From positions 806,001 to 870,000 of the forward strand of contig NZ_CP049263.1 in the NCBI RefSeq assembly GCF_003048615.2: a DNA stretch of 64,000 bases. The letters run 5' to 3'. Origin of the DNA: Campylobacter concisus. GTDB taxonomy: Bacteria; Campylobacterota; Campylobacteria; Campylobacterales; Campylobacteraceae. Position 1 is the stretch's first letter. Each line of letters begins with the position of its first letter. The notes under the pieces are model-generated. The model made no database searches and was not told the DNA's origin. It saw nothing but the letters and a program-made list of their open reading frames with translations. Positions 45,516 to 54,343 of the stretch are shown piece after piece. A program made the translations under genes and the position numbers.

Positions 45516-47455
45516 TCAAGAAATTTAAAAGCTTTACTCGCTACTACGACCCTGCAAATTTCCAGCTCATCTACTCGCTAAAAGCTGCCACAACCATCGC
45601 TTTTAACTGCTTTTTGTGCTTTTACTTCTTTCATCTAAGTGGCGCTATCATGGCTGTAAATATCACGATGGGTATCTTCTTTCTTGGCGAGCTTGAGTGC
45701 AAGGATAGGAGCAAATTTGCATTTTTGCTGCTTTACATCGCGCTTTCTTGCGCTTTTATGCCCTTTGTTGGTCCATTTATCAGCCTTGGCGTTTGGCTCT
45801 CGCTTATCGTATTTGTCTGGATATTTGTGGTGGGCATTAGCCAAATTTATAGCTCAAATTTAAACAAAATTTTACTCGCTGTAAATGCAACAGGGCTAGT
45901 TGCCTTTGTGACAAAGGCCGCAGTTGGGCTAAATGTGCCTGATAGTATCGGCGGACTTCTCTTGGCTGGCGTGCTAAGCATCATCATAAAATTTGAAAAT
46001 TTTGGAAAATACGGCAAATTTACTAAAAAAAGCATCGGCTTTTTACTAGATAACGCCATCTTATCGAGCAAGGCGCTTGGCACGAGCCATTTTTACGCAA
46101 GTATTGCAGATTTGATGAGCTCGATTGATAAATCAAAAGAAATTTTCGCAAACAAAAGCCTAAAGATAAAAGATGTTAAGCTAGTTAGAAATCAAGCCAA
46201 AGCACTATTTTATTTTTATAAAGTTGAAGAGATCGCTCTTTTGCTTCGAACATTAGGCGCTTCGTTTGAAAGGATCGAGGACAAAGCGCTTTTAAATGAG
46301 GTAAAAAATGAGATCGCTTACAACCTTTTTGAGCTTAAAAAAATTTTCAAAAATCAAACTCCAAAGCTAAAATTTGATGCGCTAAATTTAGCTAAAAACT
46401 CAAATTTTAAAATTTTTGCAAGCTCGCTTGGCGTGCTTTATGATAAATTTTTGCTTATAAAAGAGGGCGGCGAGGACAAACTCTCGTTTAATAACACAAA
46501 AAAGATCACGCTAAAAGAGGCGTTTAAAAAGCTAAATTTAAAAAATGAAATATTAAAAGAGTCTTTAAGGCTTGCCATTTGCATGTCGATAGCCATTTTT
46601 ATAGCGCAGGCGATGCATATAAATCATGGAATTTGGATAGCCATAGCAGTGATGAGCCTAAACAAAAGCGATGAAGATGCTTTAAAAAATGCTGGCAGAG
46701 ATAGCCTTCTTGGCGGAGTTATCGGCTTTTTTATCGCACTTGTTTTTGTGAAATTTATGGGTGAATCATACGCATTTTACGTGGTTGTCTTTATCGGAAT
46801 GTTTTTGGTTTATTATCTAAAATCTTACAAACAAATCGTCTTTGCAACGGCTTTTATGTTTGAATTTACAGCTATTTTTTCGCTTATAAAAAGAGACTTT
46901 TTAGCCCTTATGGTAGATAGACTACTTGACGTGGCGGCTGGCTTTTTGATAGTTTTTCTCACTTACTTGCTAACTAGGAAAAATGACTATACAGCGATAA
47001 AAAATAGCTTAAGCAGTGCCTTGATAGGTTTTAGAAATTTAGTGCAAATTTCTCTAAATGAGTCAAACAAAGATGCTTTTAGCACGGATGAAAAAAGGGT
47101 TTTAGGCTCGCTAAATGAGCTAAACTACGCTATAAAAGTTAGTAAAAATTTAGACGATGATAATATGAAAAATGCAAAATTTATAGCTTGCAAGCTTGAT
47201 GATATAAATAGCGATCTGGTTAAGCTTAGAAATTATCTAAATTTAGACGACTTAAAAGAGAAAAACGCCTTGCAAAATGATATAAAAATCATCTCAGATA
47301 GGTTTTTGATGCTAGATAAAAAGATCAAAAAACTTCCATATTATTTCATAAGCGAGATAGAAGCGAAACTGCTTTGCAAAGACGAAAACGTTAAAAAGCT
47401 AATTTTACGTATTACTTTAAAACAAAATGAAATTTACTCAGCGCTCTCTTTTTGA
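45506..47455 (+). CDS. FUSC/YccC-family membrane transporter
   Basis: Inner-membrane protein of 649 residues, resembling the AaeB/YccC aromatic-acid efflux family. Two blocks of hydrophobic helices (about residues 25-170 and 345-490) flank and precede cytoplasmic helical regions. The second block begins RLAICMSIAIFIAQAMHINHGIWIAIAVMS, the typical FUSC start. The substrate is unknown. It starts within the FtsL-like gene. Its 3' end overlaps the 3' end of a convergent gene by 22 bases. Confidence 0.86.
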   Translation: MEIIKKFKSFTRYYDPANFQLIYSLKAATTIAFNCFLCFYFFHLSGAIMAVNITMGIFFLGELECKDRSKFAFLLLYIALSCAFMPFVGPFISLGVWLSLIVFVWIFVVGISQIYSSNLNKILLAVNATGLVAFVTKAAVGLNVPDSIGGLLLAGVLSIIIKFENFGKYGKFTKKSIGFLLDNAILSSKALGTSHFYASIADLMSSIDKSKEIFANKSLKIKDVKLVRNQAKALFYFYKVEEIALLLRTLGASFERIEDKALLNEVKNEIAYNLFELKKIFKNQTPKLKFDALNLAKNSNFKIFASSLGVLYDKFLLIKEGGEDKLSFNNTKKITLKEAFKKLNLKNEILKESLRLAICMSIAIFIAQAMHINHGIWIAIAVMSLNKSDEDALKNAGRDSLLGGVIGFFIALVFVKFMGESYAFYVVVFIGMFLVYYLKSYKQIVFATAFMFEFTAIFSLIKRDFLALMVDRLLDVAAGFLIVFLTYLLTRKNDYTAIKNSLSSALIGFRNLVQISLNESNKDAFSTDEKRVLGSLNELNYAIKVSKNLDDDNMKNAKFIACKLDDINSDLVKLRNYLNLDDLKEKNALQNDIKIISDRFLMLDKKIKKLPYYFISEIEAKLLCKDENVKKLILRITLKQNEIYSALSF

Positions 47456-47940
47456 GAGATTAGCTTTTCATATATATATTGTTCTAAATCTTTTTTTGAA
47501 ACGTCATTTTTAAGAGCGGTGTTGTAAATTTCTTCAACCTTGCTTGAATACTTTTCATATCCAAAATATGGAAAATGCACGCTCCAAGCCTTTTTTATAA
47601 GATCCAAGCTTATCTCTCTTCTTGCCCAAACCTTAAACATATCAAATCCGATAAAAACAGCTGAAGTGACGACGGTGGTTGCTATTATCGAGATGTGCGC
47701 GTCAGCCTTTGCTAAAAAGTGGTGCGTGATGATGAGAAGCGGAAACAAGACTACAAAGCAGATAAGTGCATAAATTTGATAGAGCTTCACGTGGTTAAAT
47801 CTAAAATTTAGCTTTGCGCCATCAACTAGCATACCTTCGTTAAAAAGGGCATTTGCTTCAAGTAAATCTCTAAATAAAACTGGCTGTTTTGAGACGAAAA
47901 AAATATTTTTAATGATAGTGTTTCTTAGATTTTCTTTCAT
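47434..47940 (-). CDS. Small two-helix membrane protein, unknown
   Basis: A 168-residue protein with two membrane helices (about 57-77 and 84-105) flanked by soluble helical ends. It begins MKENLRNTIIKNIFF and the C-terminal 60 residues are charged. No family recognised. Transcribed on the minus strand toward the FUSC gene, with which it overlaps tail to tail by 22 bases. It is divergent from the aminotransferase gene. Confidence 0.7.
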   Translation of the reverse strand: MKENLRNTIIKNIFFVSKQPVLFRDLLEANALFNEGMLVDGAKLNFRFNHVKLYQIYALICFVVLFPLLIITHHFLAKADAHISIIATTVVTSAVFIGFDMFKVWARREISLDLIKKAWSVHFPYFGYEKYSSKVEEIYNTALKNDVSKKDLEQYIYEKLISQKESAE

Positions 47941-48013
47941 TTTTTATAGACTTTTTACCTTAAAAATTTCAGCTCATTGTATCTAAAAATCTATAAATTC
48001 AAACAAAATTAGA

Positions 48014-48019
48014 TACAAT
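48014..48019 (+). promoter_or_regulatory. Probable -10 box for the aminotransferase gene
   Basis: TACAAT in the context GATACAATTT, 26 bases before the start at 48045; AAGGAG follows as ribosome site. Confidence 0.5.
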
Positions 48020-48044
48020 TTGCCTAAAATTTAAGGAGCTAAAA

Positions 48045-48911
48045 ATGGTAGATAAAGCTTTAGAAACGGTCTTTTTAAATGGCGAGTTTTTGCCAAAAGA
48101 TGAGGCAAAAGTTAGCGCATTTGATAGAGGATTTATATTTGGCGATGGAATTTATGAAGTAGTGCCTGTGATAAATTCAAAAATGGTTGATAAAGAGGGC
48201 TTTTGGGCGAGATTTGAGAGAAGCTTAAACGAGATAGATATAAGCCTGCCTTATGAAAAAGAGAAATTTGAAGCGATCTTAAATGAGATGATCGCCAAAA
48301 ATGCCTTAAAAGAGGGTGGAATTTACATGCAAGTAACAAGAGGCGTGGCGTTTAGAAATTTCTATTTTATGGAAAATTTAACCCCAAGCGTCTTCATCTT
48401 TTGCTACGAGAGTGAAATTTTAAACAACCCATCTGCAAAAACTGGCATAAAAGTGGTAAGCGTCGAGGACATCAGGTGGAAAAGACGCGATATCAAATCA
48501 ATCTCTCTTCTAGCTCAGTGCTATGCTAAAAACGAGGCTCACAAAAAGGGCGCGGACGAGGGCTTTATGGTCGAAAATGGCTTTGTCACTGAGGGCTGTA
48601 GCTCGAGCGCTTTTATCATCAAAGATAAAACTCTCATCACCAAGCCACTTTCAAATGAAATTTTGCCAGGGATCCGCCGTATGAGGCTTTTAAGGATCGC
48701 TAAAGATATCGGACTAAAGATAGAGGAGCGTAAATTTAGCATGGACGAGGTTTACGCGGCTGATGAAGTCTTTATCTCGGCTGCTACGCTCATACTTTTG
48801 CCAGTCATCTATGCTGACGGCAAGGCGATAAACGGCGCAAAAGTGGGCGAAATCTCAAGCAAACTTCGTGAAATTTATGCTAGCGAGCTTTTAAAAGAAG
48901 CTGGACTTTGA
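48045..48911 (+). CDS. Class IV PLP aminotransferase, D-amino acid type
   Basis: Fold-type IV PLP enzyme related to D-amino acid transaminase and branched-chain aminotransferase. Motifs include FDRGFIFGDGIYEVVPV near residues 26-42 and the PLP lysine in DIKSISLLAQCYAKNEA near 150. Further motifs are GFMVENGFVTEG and EVFISAATLILLPV. At 288 residues it fits D-amino acid transaminase, supplying D-Glu or D-Ala for peptidoglycan. Branched-chain activity is the main alternative. The stop overlaps the TTG of the next gene. Confidence 0.82.
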   Translation: MVDKALETVFLNGEFLPKDEAKVSAFDRGFIFGDGIYEVVPVINSKMVDKEGFWARFERSLNEIDISLPYEKEKFEAILNEMIAKNALKEGGIYMQVTRGVAFRNFYFMENLTPSVFIFCYESEILNNPSAKTGIKVVSVEDIRWKRRDIKSISLLAQCYAKNEAHKKGADEGFMVENGFVTEGCSSSAFIIKDKTLITKPLSNEILPGIRRMRLLRIAKDIGLKIEERKFSMDEVYAADEVFISAATLILLPVIYADGKAINGAKVGEISSKLREIYASELLKEAGL

Positions 48912-49351
48912 GAGAAAAGGTCTTAATAAGCGCTTGTCTTGCTGGCATAAACTGCAAATTTAACGGCGAAAATAACCTTTTGAGTAGTGGCGTTTTAGAT
49001 GAAATTTCAAAAAAATATCATCTGCTTTTTATCTGTCCAGAGGTGTTTGGCGGACTTGGCACGCCAAGAGAGCCAGCCGAGATGAAAGATGGGCTTGTTG
49101 TCACAAAAACAGCTAAAGATGTGAGCGAAAATTTTAAATTTGGAGCTAAAATTTGCCTGAAGATAGCTAAGCTAAATGGCTGTAAAAAGGCTATTTTAAA
49201 AGCTAGAAGCCCAAGCTGTGGGAGTGGACAAATTTATGATGGAAGCTTCACTAAAAGGCTCATTTTAGGTGATGGCGTAGCGGCAAAACTGCTAAAAGAA
49301 AATGAAATTTTAGTTTTTAGCGAAGATGAGATAGGATGGCTTGATGTTTGA
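48908..49351 (+). CDS. DUF523-family protein
   Basis: A 147-residue cytoplasmic protein of the DUF523 family, of unknown function. The start is TTG at 48908, overlapping the aminotransferase stop. Conserved sequences are SACLAGINCKFNGENNL near the N-terminus, CPEVFGGLGTPREPAE in the middle, and LKARSPSCGSGQIYDGSF. The conserved cysteines could bind a metal or cluster. Cotranscribed with the aminotransferase. Confidence 0.86.
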   Translation: MREKVLISACLAGINCKFNGENNLLSSGVLDEISKKYHLLFICPEVFGGLGTPREPAEMKDGLVVTKTAKDVSENFKFGAKICLKIAKLNGCKKAILKARSPSCGSGQIYDGSFTKRLILGDGVAAKLLKENEILVFSEDEIGWLDV

Positions 49352-49838
49352 GAGGCTAAAAGATAATGTCTGGCTCGAGGTCGTCTTTAAGTACATCATC
49401 TTGCTGCTACTTTTTGTCTGCGTGGTGGGGCTTTTTGTAAGCGGCGTGCTCTTTTTAAAGGGAGAGATGAGCGAAATTTCGCTAAATTTGCACATTTTCT
49501 TTGGCTTTAGCTTGGTTGTCCTCACCATAATCCACAGCTACGTCAAGAAGAAAAAACTAAAAAAGCTAAGTCTTGAGTTTAAAAATATCTTAAAGCATAA
49601 GCCAGTGCAGATGGACTGCAACACGACAAGATTTTTAAACGCGCTAAATGATGTCAAAGTTGGGGAAATTTCAAAGAAATTTGGCTCAGATATTGCAGAA
49701 ATTTTAAGATCAAACGATATAAAGGTCAAGGATCAAAACGAGACGATGAAGCAAATTTGCAAAAACAACGATGAAAAGATGTTTTATATCTTTGTTTTGA
49801 TCGTCGAAGCTATATTTAAGGATAAGGAAGAAATTTGA
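49344..49838 (+). CDS. Small membrane protein, unknown
   Basis: A 164-residue protein with two membrane helices (about 14-36 and 47-66), followed by a basic, helical cytoplasmic tail. It begins inside the DUF523 gene; ATG 49344 is preferred over the adjoining TTG 49341. The pattern of the first 70 residues (helix, short polar loop, LHIFFGFSLVVLTIIHSYV) is like DUF4405-type heme-binding membrane proteins, but this is not secure. The tail has no recognised domain. The stop overlaps the next gene's TTG. Confidence 0.68.
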   Translation: MFERLKDNVWLEVVFKYIILLLLFVCVVGLFVSGVLFLKGEMSEISLNLHIFFGFSLVVLTIIHSYVKKKKLKKLSLEFKNILKHKPVQMDCNTTRFLNALNDVKVGEISKKFGSDIAEILRSNDIKVKDQNETMKQICKNNDEKMFYIFVLIVEAIFKDKEEI

Positions 49839-51850
49839 AAAAAGGTATATTTTTAGCACTTAGTGTTGCTTTGTTTTTGGGTTGTTCGCAGACAACAAAA
49901 CCAGAGCCAAACAAGCAGCAAAATGCCCTGCCAGACGAAAATGTCTATAAGCCAAATGAGCGCATCAGCTTGCTTGAATTTGAAGTAAAACAAGACGCAT
50001 CGTCGCTACCTCAAAATATGCAAAGTGCGAGCTTTGCTCAGGATGAAATTTTAAAAAGAAGGTTTAAAGTTTTTACTCTAAGAGGCGTGAAATTTAACCC
50101 AAATGACGCTTTTTGGGCGTTTAATGTATATAAACCAAGCGAAAAAAGAAAGTATTTTGGTTCAAATTTTAGGCAGATACCGCAAAGCTGGTTTGACGCG
50201 CAAAAGGACAATGCAAATTTTGCTGGCTTTTTGCAAATTTCAGCTTACGCTCTAACTTCAGCAAACACAGCTGTAAGAAATTTCCCAACCGACGAGCCGA
50301 TATTTTTAAACCCGCAAACTCCAGGCGAGGGCTATCCGTTTGATTATTTGCAAGAATCCACCCTAAGCATCGCTCATCCGCTCTTTGTATCGCACCTCTC
50401 AAAAGATAGGGCGTGGGCGTTTGTGAGTGATGATGCGGTTTGGGGCTGGGTGAAGGTTGAAGATATCAAATTTATAAGCGATGAAGAGGCGCTTGCCTAT
50501 CAAAAATCAAGCTTTGTAACGATAAAAACCGACAAGATGCCAGTTTATGACAAGGGCGGAAACTTTTTGTTTTACTCACGTGTCGGCGCGATACTGCCAG
50601 TTTTGGCGCAAGATGACAAAAACTACTACGGCAAAATTTATGTAAGAAATATGCTTAGGGAGTTTGTCCTCCCAAAGTCTTTTAGCGCCCTTTTTCCACT
50701 TAAATTTAACGACTCAAATTTAAAAACAATTCTTAGCTCGCTTCTTACTCAACCTTATGGCTGGGGCGGGGTGGATAAGCTAAGAGACTGCTCGCTTTTT
50801 ACAAAAGACTTGTTAGCAAGCTTTGGCGTGTGGCTACCTAGGAACTCAAGGGCGCAGGCAAATATGGGAGAAAAGATCAATCTAAAAGGTCTTAGTAACG
50901 CTGCAAAGAGCAAAGAGATAAAAGAAAAGGGCGTGCCATATCTCACGCTCGTGCATCTGCCAGGTCACATCATGCTCTATGCTGGATACAAGGGCGATGA
51001 TATCTACGTCGTGCATGATGCTTGGGGGCTAAAGACTGCAAACAACGGCCGTGCGCTAATCGGAGCGACCGCGATAACTACGCTAAACATCGGACAAAAC
51101 AGGAGCGACATACAAAGTGCAAATTTGCTAATTTCTAAGGTTGATTCTATAAATGTGATGAGACCTGAGCAAGGGATGCTAGATAAGGCTAGAAAGATCT
51201 CGGCTTTGCAGCGAGCTTATGGCGTAAAGATCGAAGAAAATTTGGTTAAATTTAGTGATGGAACGAGCCTAATCTATGATGATTTTAAACAAAAAGATGA
51301 AGAGTGCAGCACTGGCGCTGATATAGAGGATATGAACGCGCTTGATTACGCTGCGTTTTCGCCACTTAGCGCGGCGCTTAGTGATGCTGGCAGATGCAGA
51401 AACTACGAGCTTTTAGGCAAAATTTATGGCTCAAGCGAGAGCGCGGTAAAGGCAAATTTGGTTGATGTCATCTGGCTAAAGGATTTTTTAAATTTGCCTT
51501 TAAAATTTAACTCTAAAAATGGCGCCGCAGCTGCCTTGCAGGATGTGAGCAACGAGCTAAACGAAATGGTAAAAAGCGATCCAAATTTACTTGAATATCT
51601 AAAAGATCCAGGCGGGACATTTAAGTGGCGCATCATCGCTGGCACAAACCGCCTAAGCGCGCACAGCTACGGCATCGCGATCGATATAAATGTAAAAAAG
51701 AGCCACTACTGGCAGTGGAGCAAGGGCTATGAGAACTTGATCCCTGAAAAGATCGTGCGAGTATTTGAAAAGCATAAATTTATCTGGGGCGGACGCTGGA
51801 AGCACTTTGATACGATGCATTTTGAGTATCGCCCAGAGATGTTTGAGTAG
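49835..51850 (+). CDS. Lipoprotein peptidoglycan hydrolase: NlpC/P60 plus M15 carboxypeptidase
   Basis: A 671-residue outer-envelope lipoprotein (lipobox LFLGC, Cys17) combining two peptidoglycan-cleaving domains. After SH3-like segments (about 110-290) comes NlpC/P60, with catalytic Cys319 in RDCSLF, His378 in PGHIMLY, and a third polar residue in VVHDAW. The last ~140 residues form an M15 zinc peptidase: SAHSYGIAIDIN gives H610 and D617, and H662 lies in MHFEYRP. Such a pair could cut both stem-peptide cross-links and terminal residues. The start is TTG, overlapping the previous stop. A Pif1-like helicase gene follows directly. Confidence 0.9.
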   Translation: MKKGIFLALSVALFLGCSQTTKPEPNKQQNALPDENVYKPNERISLLEFEVKQDASSLPQNMQSASFAQDEILKRRFKVFTLRGVKFNPNDAFWAFNVYKPSEKRKYFGSNFRQIPQSWFDAQKDNANFAGFLQISAYALTSANTAVRNFPTDEPIFLNPQTPGEGYPFDYLQESTLSIAHPLFVSHLSKDRAWAFVSDDAVWGWVKVEDIKFISDEEALAYQKSSFVTIKTDKMPVYDKGGNFLFYSRVGAILPVLAQDDKNYYGKIYVRNMLREFVLPKSFSALFPLKFNDSNLKTILSSLLTQPYGWGGVDKLRDCSLFTKDLLASFGVWLPRNSRAQANMGEKINLKGLSNAAKSKEIKEKGVPYLTLVHLPGHIMLYAGYKGDDIYVVHDAWGLKTANNGRALIGATAITTLNIGQNRSDIQSANLLISKVDSINVMRPEQGMLDKARKISALQRAYGVKIEENLVKFSDGTSLIYDDFKQKDEECSTGADIEDMNALDYAAFSPLSAALSDAGRCRNYELLGKIYGSSESAVKANLVDVIWLKDFLNLPLKFNSKNGAAAALQDVSNELNEMVKSDPNLLEYLKDPGGTFKWRIIAGTNRLSAHSYGIAIDINVKKSHYWQWSKGYENLIPEKIVRVFEKHKFIWGGRWKHFDTMHFEYRPEMFE

Positions 51851-53170
51851 ATGAAAGATCAAATTTTAGAAATTTTATCTCGCTCAAATGTCTTTTTAAC
51901 TGGCGGCGGCGGTGTTGGCAAGAGCTATCTAACCGCCTCCATCATCAGACACCACAAAGAAAATTTCAAAAATGTCGTCATCCTTGGCTCAACTGGCATA
52001 AGCGCTGTTAGCCTTGGGGGCGTGAGCTTGCATAGCTTTTTTAAATTTGGCTACTGCAAGGACTACGAGGAGCTAAGACGGCTTGACTACCGCCAAAAAG
52101 ATAAGCTAAGCAAACTCCGAAATATGCTAGATGCCTGCGATCTGCTTGTAATTGATGAAATTTCGATGGTTAGCTCAAACGTGATGGAGATGATAAGATA
52201 CCGCTTGCTCACCTCTAAATTTAAGGGCAGAGTGCTTATAGTGGGCGACTTTTATCAGCTGCCACCCGTGCAAAAAGAGCAAAATGAGAGCAAACTTTTT
52301 AACTTTTTATACGCCTTTAACTCCAGTGCGTGGGAGGATATGAAATTTACAAATGTCGAGCTGCTCGTCTCAAAACGCACAAATGATCTTAAATTTTATG
52401 AAATTCTCTCTCGTCTTAGAGTTGGCGAGCTAGATGATGAGATGATGGCCTACATCGAGAGCTTGCGAGTGGATGCCATAGAGCCAGATAGCGAGACTAG
52501 CGTGCTTTTTGGCAGAAACGCCGAGGCTGAGATGCTAAATCAAAAGAGGCTTCTTGCGCTTAATGCGCCACTTGAAATTTCAAACTCGGACGTGCTTGTT
52601 ATGGATGAAAATTTAGACAAAAAAGAGTTTGAAAAGTGGGCAAATACGCTAAATATCTCGCGAAATTTGGAGATGAAGATAGGCGCAAAAATCATCTTTA
52701 CTTCAAATAAATGGGGTGAGTACTACAACGGCGAGCAGGGCAAGATCATGCAAATTTTAAAAGAAAAAGGCGCCATATCAAGCGTGATTGTGCAAAAAGA
52801 TAGCGGCGAGATATGTGAGATAGAAAAGTGCGCTTATAACTTTTGCGCGCTAAATTTAAACGAAGACGAGATCGAGGAGAACGTGCAAGCTTCGCTTTAT
52901 CAGTTTCCATTTAAGCTTGCCTATGCGCTAACTATCCACAAGTCTCAAGGCATGAGTATAAATTCGCTCATTTGCAACATCAACCACATCTTTGCCAAAG
53001 GACAGCTCTACGTCGCACTTTCTCGCGCGGTAAATCCTAAAAATTTAAAACTTTTTTATGATAAGAAAAGTGATTTTAGGCAGCATTTAAGAAAAGTGGT
53101 TAAAATTGACGACGAAGTTAAGAAATTTTACCAAGAAAACGTATTTTTGCATATTAAGGAGAGTTTATGA
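51851..53170 (+). CDS. Pif1/RecD-like DNA helicase
   Basis: Superfamily 1B helicase, 439 residues. Walker A is TGGGGVGKSYL near residues 17-27; Walker B DEISMV is near 102-107; the VGDFYQLPPVQ motif follows near 130. A C-terminal AYALTIHKSQGMSI motif completes the SF1 core. A helicase gene at this position is also found in C. jejuni. It is probably involved in replication or repair. It begins directly after the hydrolase stop and overlaps the next gene by four bases. Confidence 0.88.
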   Translation: MKDQILEILSRSNVFLTGGGGVGKSYLTASIIRHHKENFKNVVILGSTGISAVSLGGVSLHSFFKFGYCKDYEELRRLDYRQKDKLSKLRNMLDACDLLVIDEISMVSSNVMEMIRYRLLTSKFKGRVLIVGDFYQLPPVQKEQNESKLFNFLYAFNSSAWEDMKFTNVELLVSKRTNDLKFYEILSRLRVGELDDEMMAYIESLRVDAIEPDSETSVLFGRNAEAEMLNQKRLLALNAPLEISNSDVLVMDENLDKKEFEKWANTLNISRNLEMKIGAKIIFTSNKWGEYYNGEQGKIMQILKEKGAISSVIVQKDSGEICEIEKCAYNFCALNLNEDEIEENVQASLYQFPFKLAYALTIHKSQGMSINSLICNINHIFAKGQLYVALSRAVNPKNLKLFYDKKSDFRQHLRKVVKIDDEVKKFYQENVFLHIKESL

Positions 53171-53706
53171 AAAAGCTATTTTTAAGCCTTGTTTTTGGTG
53201 TTTTTGCATTTGCAGACGTGCTAAAAGTGAGTGACTTTCAAACAGATATCTACTCAAAAGCTGGACAAAATTTAACAAAAAAGATAAGCATGAACCTTGA
53301 AGTAGTCGGACGTGATGTGGAGGAGAACGAAGCCTACGTGCTTGATGCGCTAAACGTAGTTGTTGGCAGCTTTTACGTGGAGGATATCCTAACCTCAATG
53401 GGAAAAGAGAAATTTAAAGAGCTCTTTATGAAATATGCAGCCAAAAAGCACTCGCTTGACATCGATGATGTGCTTATTTTAAACATCAAAGTGATAAATA
53501 ATCTAGAGCTAAGCGAGATCATAAAAGCGATAAAAAGCCAAAATTTATGCTCTGATCCAAGCGTAAATGAAGATGTGATGACAAAGCCAGAAAAGAAGAA
53601 AAAGGGCAATGAGATCATCGTCGCACCTGATCCAAATGACGTGGTGCAAAAGCCGATCGATCTAAATAATGTGCAAGAATTTGGGAAAGACTTCGGAGAG
53701 AAGTGA
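53167..53706 (+). CDS. FliL-like exported protein
   Basis: A 179-residue protein with an N-terminal hydrophobic segment (1-16, ending AFAD) that looks like a cleavable signal. Residues 20-115 follow the FliL domain pattern: ISMNLEVVGRDVEENEAYVLDALNVVVGS, then VEDILTSMGKEKFKELF, then LILNIKVIN. FliL helps couple the flagellar stator. No flagellar genes are near and the lipid or membrane anchor of true FliL is replaced by a signal-like segment, so this may be a paralogue with another role. The last 45 residues are polar. Confidence 0.6.
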   Translation: MKKLFLSLVFGVFAFADVLKVSDFQTDIYSKAGQNLTKKISMNLEVVGRDVEENEAYVLDALNVVVGSFYVEDILTSMGKEKFKELFMKYAAKKHSLDIDDVLILNIKVINNLELSEIIKAIKSQNLCSDPSVNEDVMTKPEKKKKGNEIIVAPDPNDVVQKPIDLNNVQEFGKDFGEK

Positions 53707-53707
53707 G

Positions 53708-53736
53708 TAAATTTGGCTAAAAGCTAGCCAAATTTA
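53708..53736. terminator. Bidirectional terminator between the FliL-like gene and lolA
   Basis: Perfect 12-base inverted repeat (TAAATTTGGCTA / TAGCCAAATTTA) with a five-base loop between convergent genes. It overlaps the lolA stop codon by three bases. Confidence 0.7.
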
Positions 53737-54246
53737 TTGATTTACGATGTCGTAACCTTGTGGGATGACTGGAGTTAGCGTCTCTTTTGGGATGAGCGCG
53801 TCTTTTACAGGGTTGCTTAGAGTGATTTTTATCTTATTTGATAGCTTGTCTTTATAGTCAATCGTCGTTGGAAGCGTGTTTTTGATCGTTATAAAGTACT
53901 CAACTCCGTCATATATCGCCTTATAAAGTGTCGGCTGAATTTGCTCTGCGTGAGCCAAAACCTGCGTCAAATTTGGCGTATCATCTAGCCTTGAGATGAT
54001 GGCTTGCTCAAGCTCATCCTCGATCACGACCACCCTGTCTTTGTCAAAGTAAATTCTCTTTGGTGTCGGACTTTCATATATCCAAAGCGCGGTGTTGTCG
54101 CTTTTGGCGTAAAATCTACCTTTGTAATTTACACTTTTGCCCTCGCTAAAGACAGTTTGAGTAAAGTCACTTTGCAGGCTTTTAAAATTTAAGCCAGCGC
54201 CAAATGAGCAAACCGCAACAAGAGATGCAACTAAAAATTTTCTCAT
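53734..54246 (-). CDS. lolA: Outer membrane lipoprotein carrier protein LolA
   Basis: Periplasmic chaperone that ferries lipoproteins from the inner-membrane LolCDE complex to the outer membrane. A signal peptide (1-18, LVAVCSFGAG) is followed by the LolA fold: LKSLQSDFTQTV, YKGRFYAKSDNTALWIYESP, and KRIYFDKDRVVVIEDELEQ. At 170 residues it is short (E. coli LolA 203) but typical for Campylobacter. It is divergent from secA. A LolC-like permease gene lies just beyond secA, so the lipoprotein sorting system is linked here. Confidence 0.92.
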   Translation of the reverse strand: MRKFLVASLVAVCSFGAGLNFKSLQSDFTQTVFSEGKSVNYKGRFYAKSDNTALWIYESPTPKRIYFDKDRVVVIEDELEQAIISRLDDTPNLTQVLAHAEQIQPTLYKAIYDGVEYFITIKNTLPTTIDYKDKLSNKIKITLSNPVKDALIPKETLTPVIPQGYDIVNQ

Positions 54247-54306
54247 TTTTTATCCTTTTTTGGCGTATTCTAGCCCAGTTTAATTAAATAAATAGTTAAA
54301 CTATGC

Positions 54307-54312
54307 TAAGAT
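54307..54312 (+). promoter_or_regulatory. Extended -10 box for secA
   Basis: TAAGAT preceded by TGC and followed by CC, 31 bases before the secA start. Confidence 0.48.
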
Positions 54313-54343
54313 CCAAAGTTTAAAAATTTAGGAAGGTAAAGTA

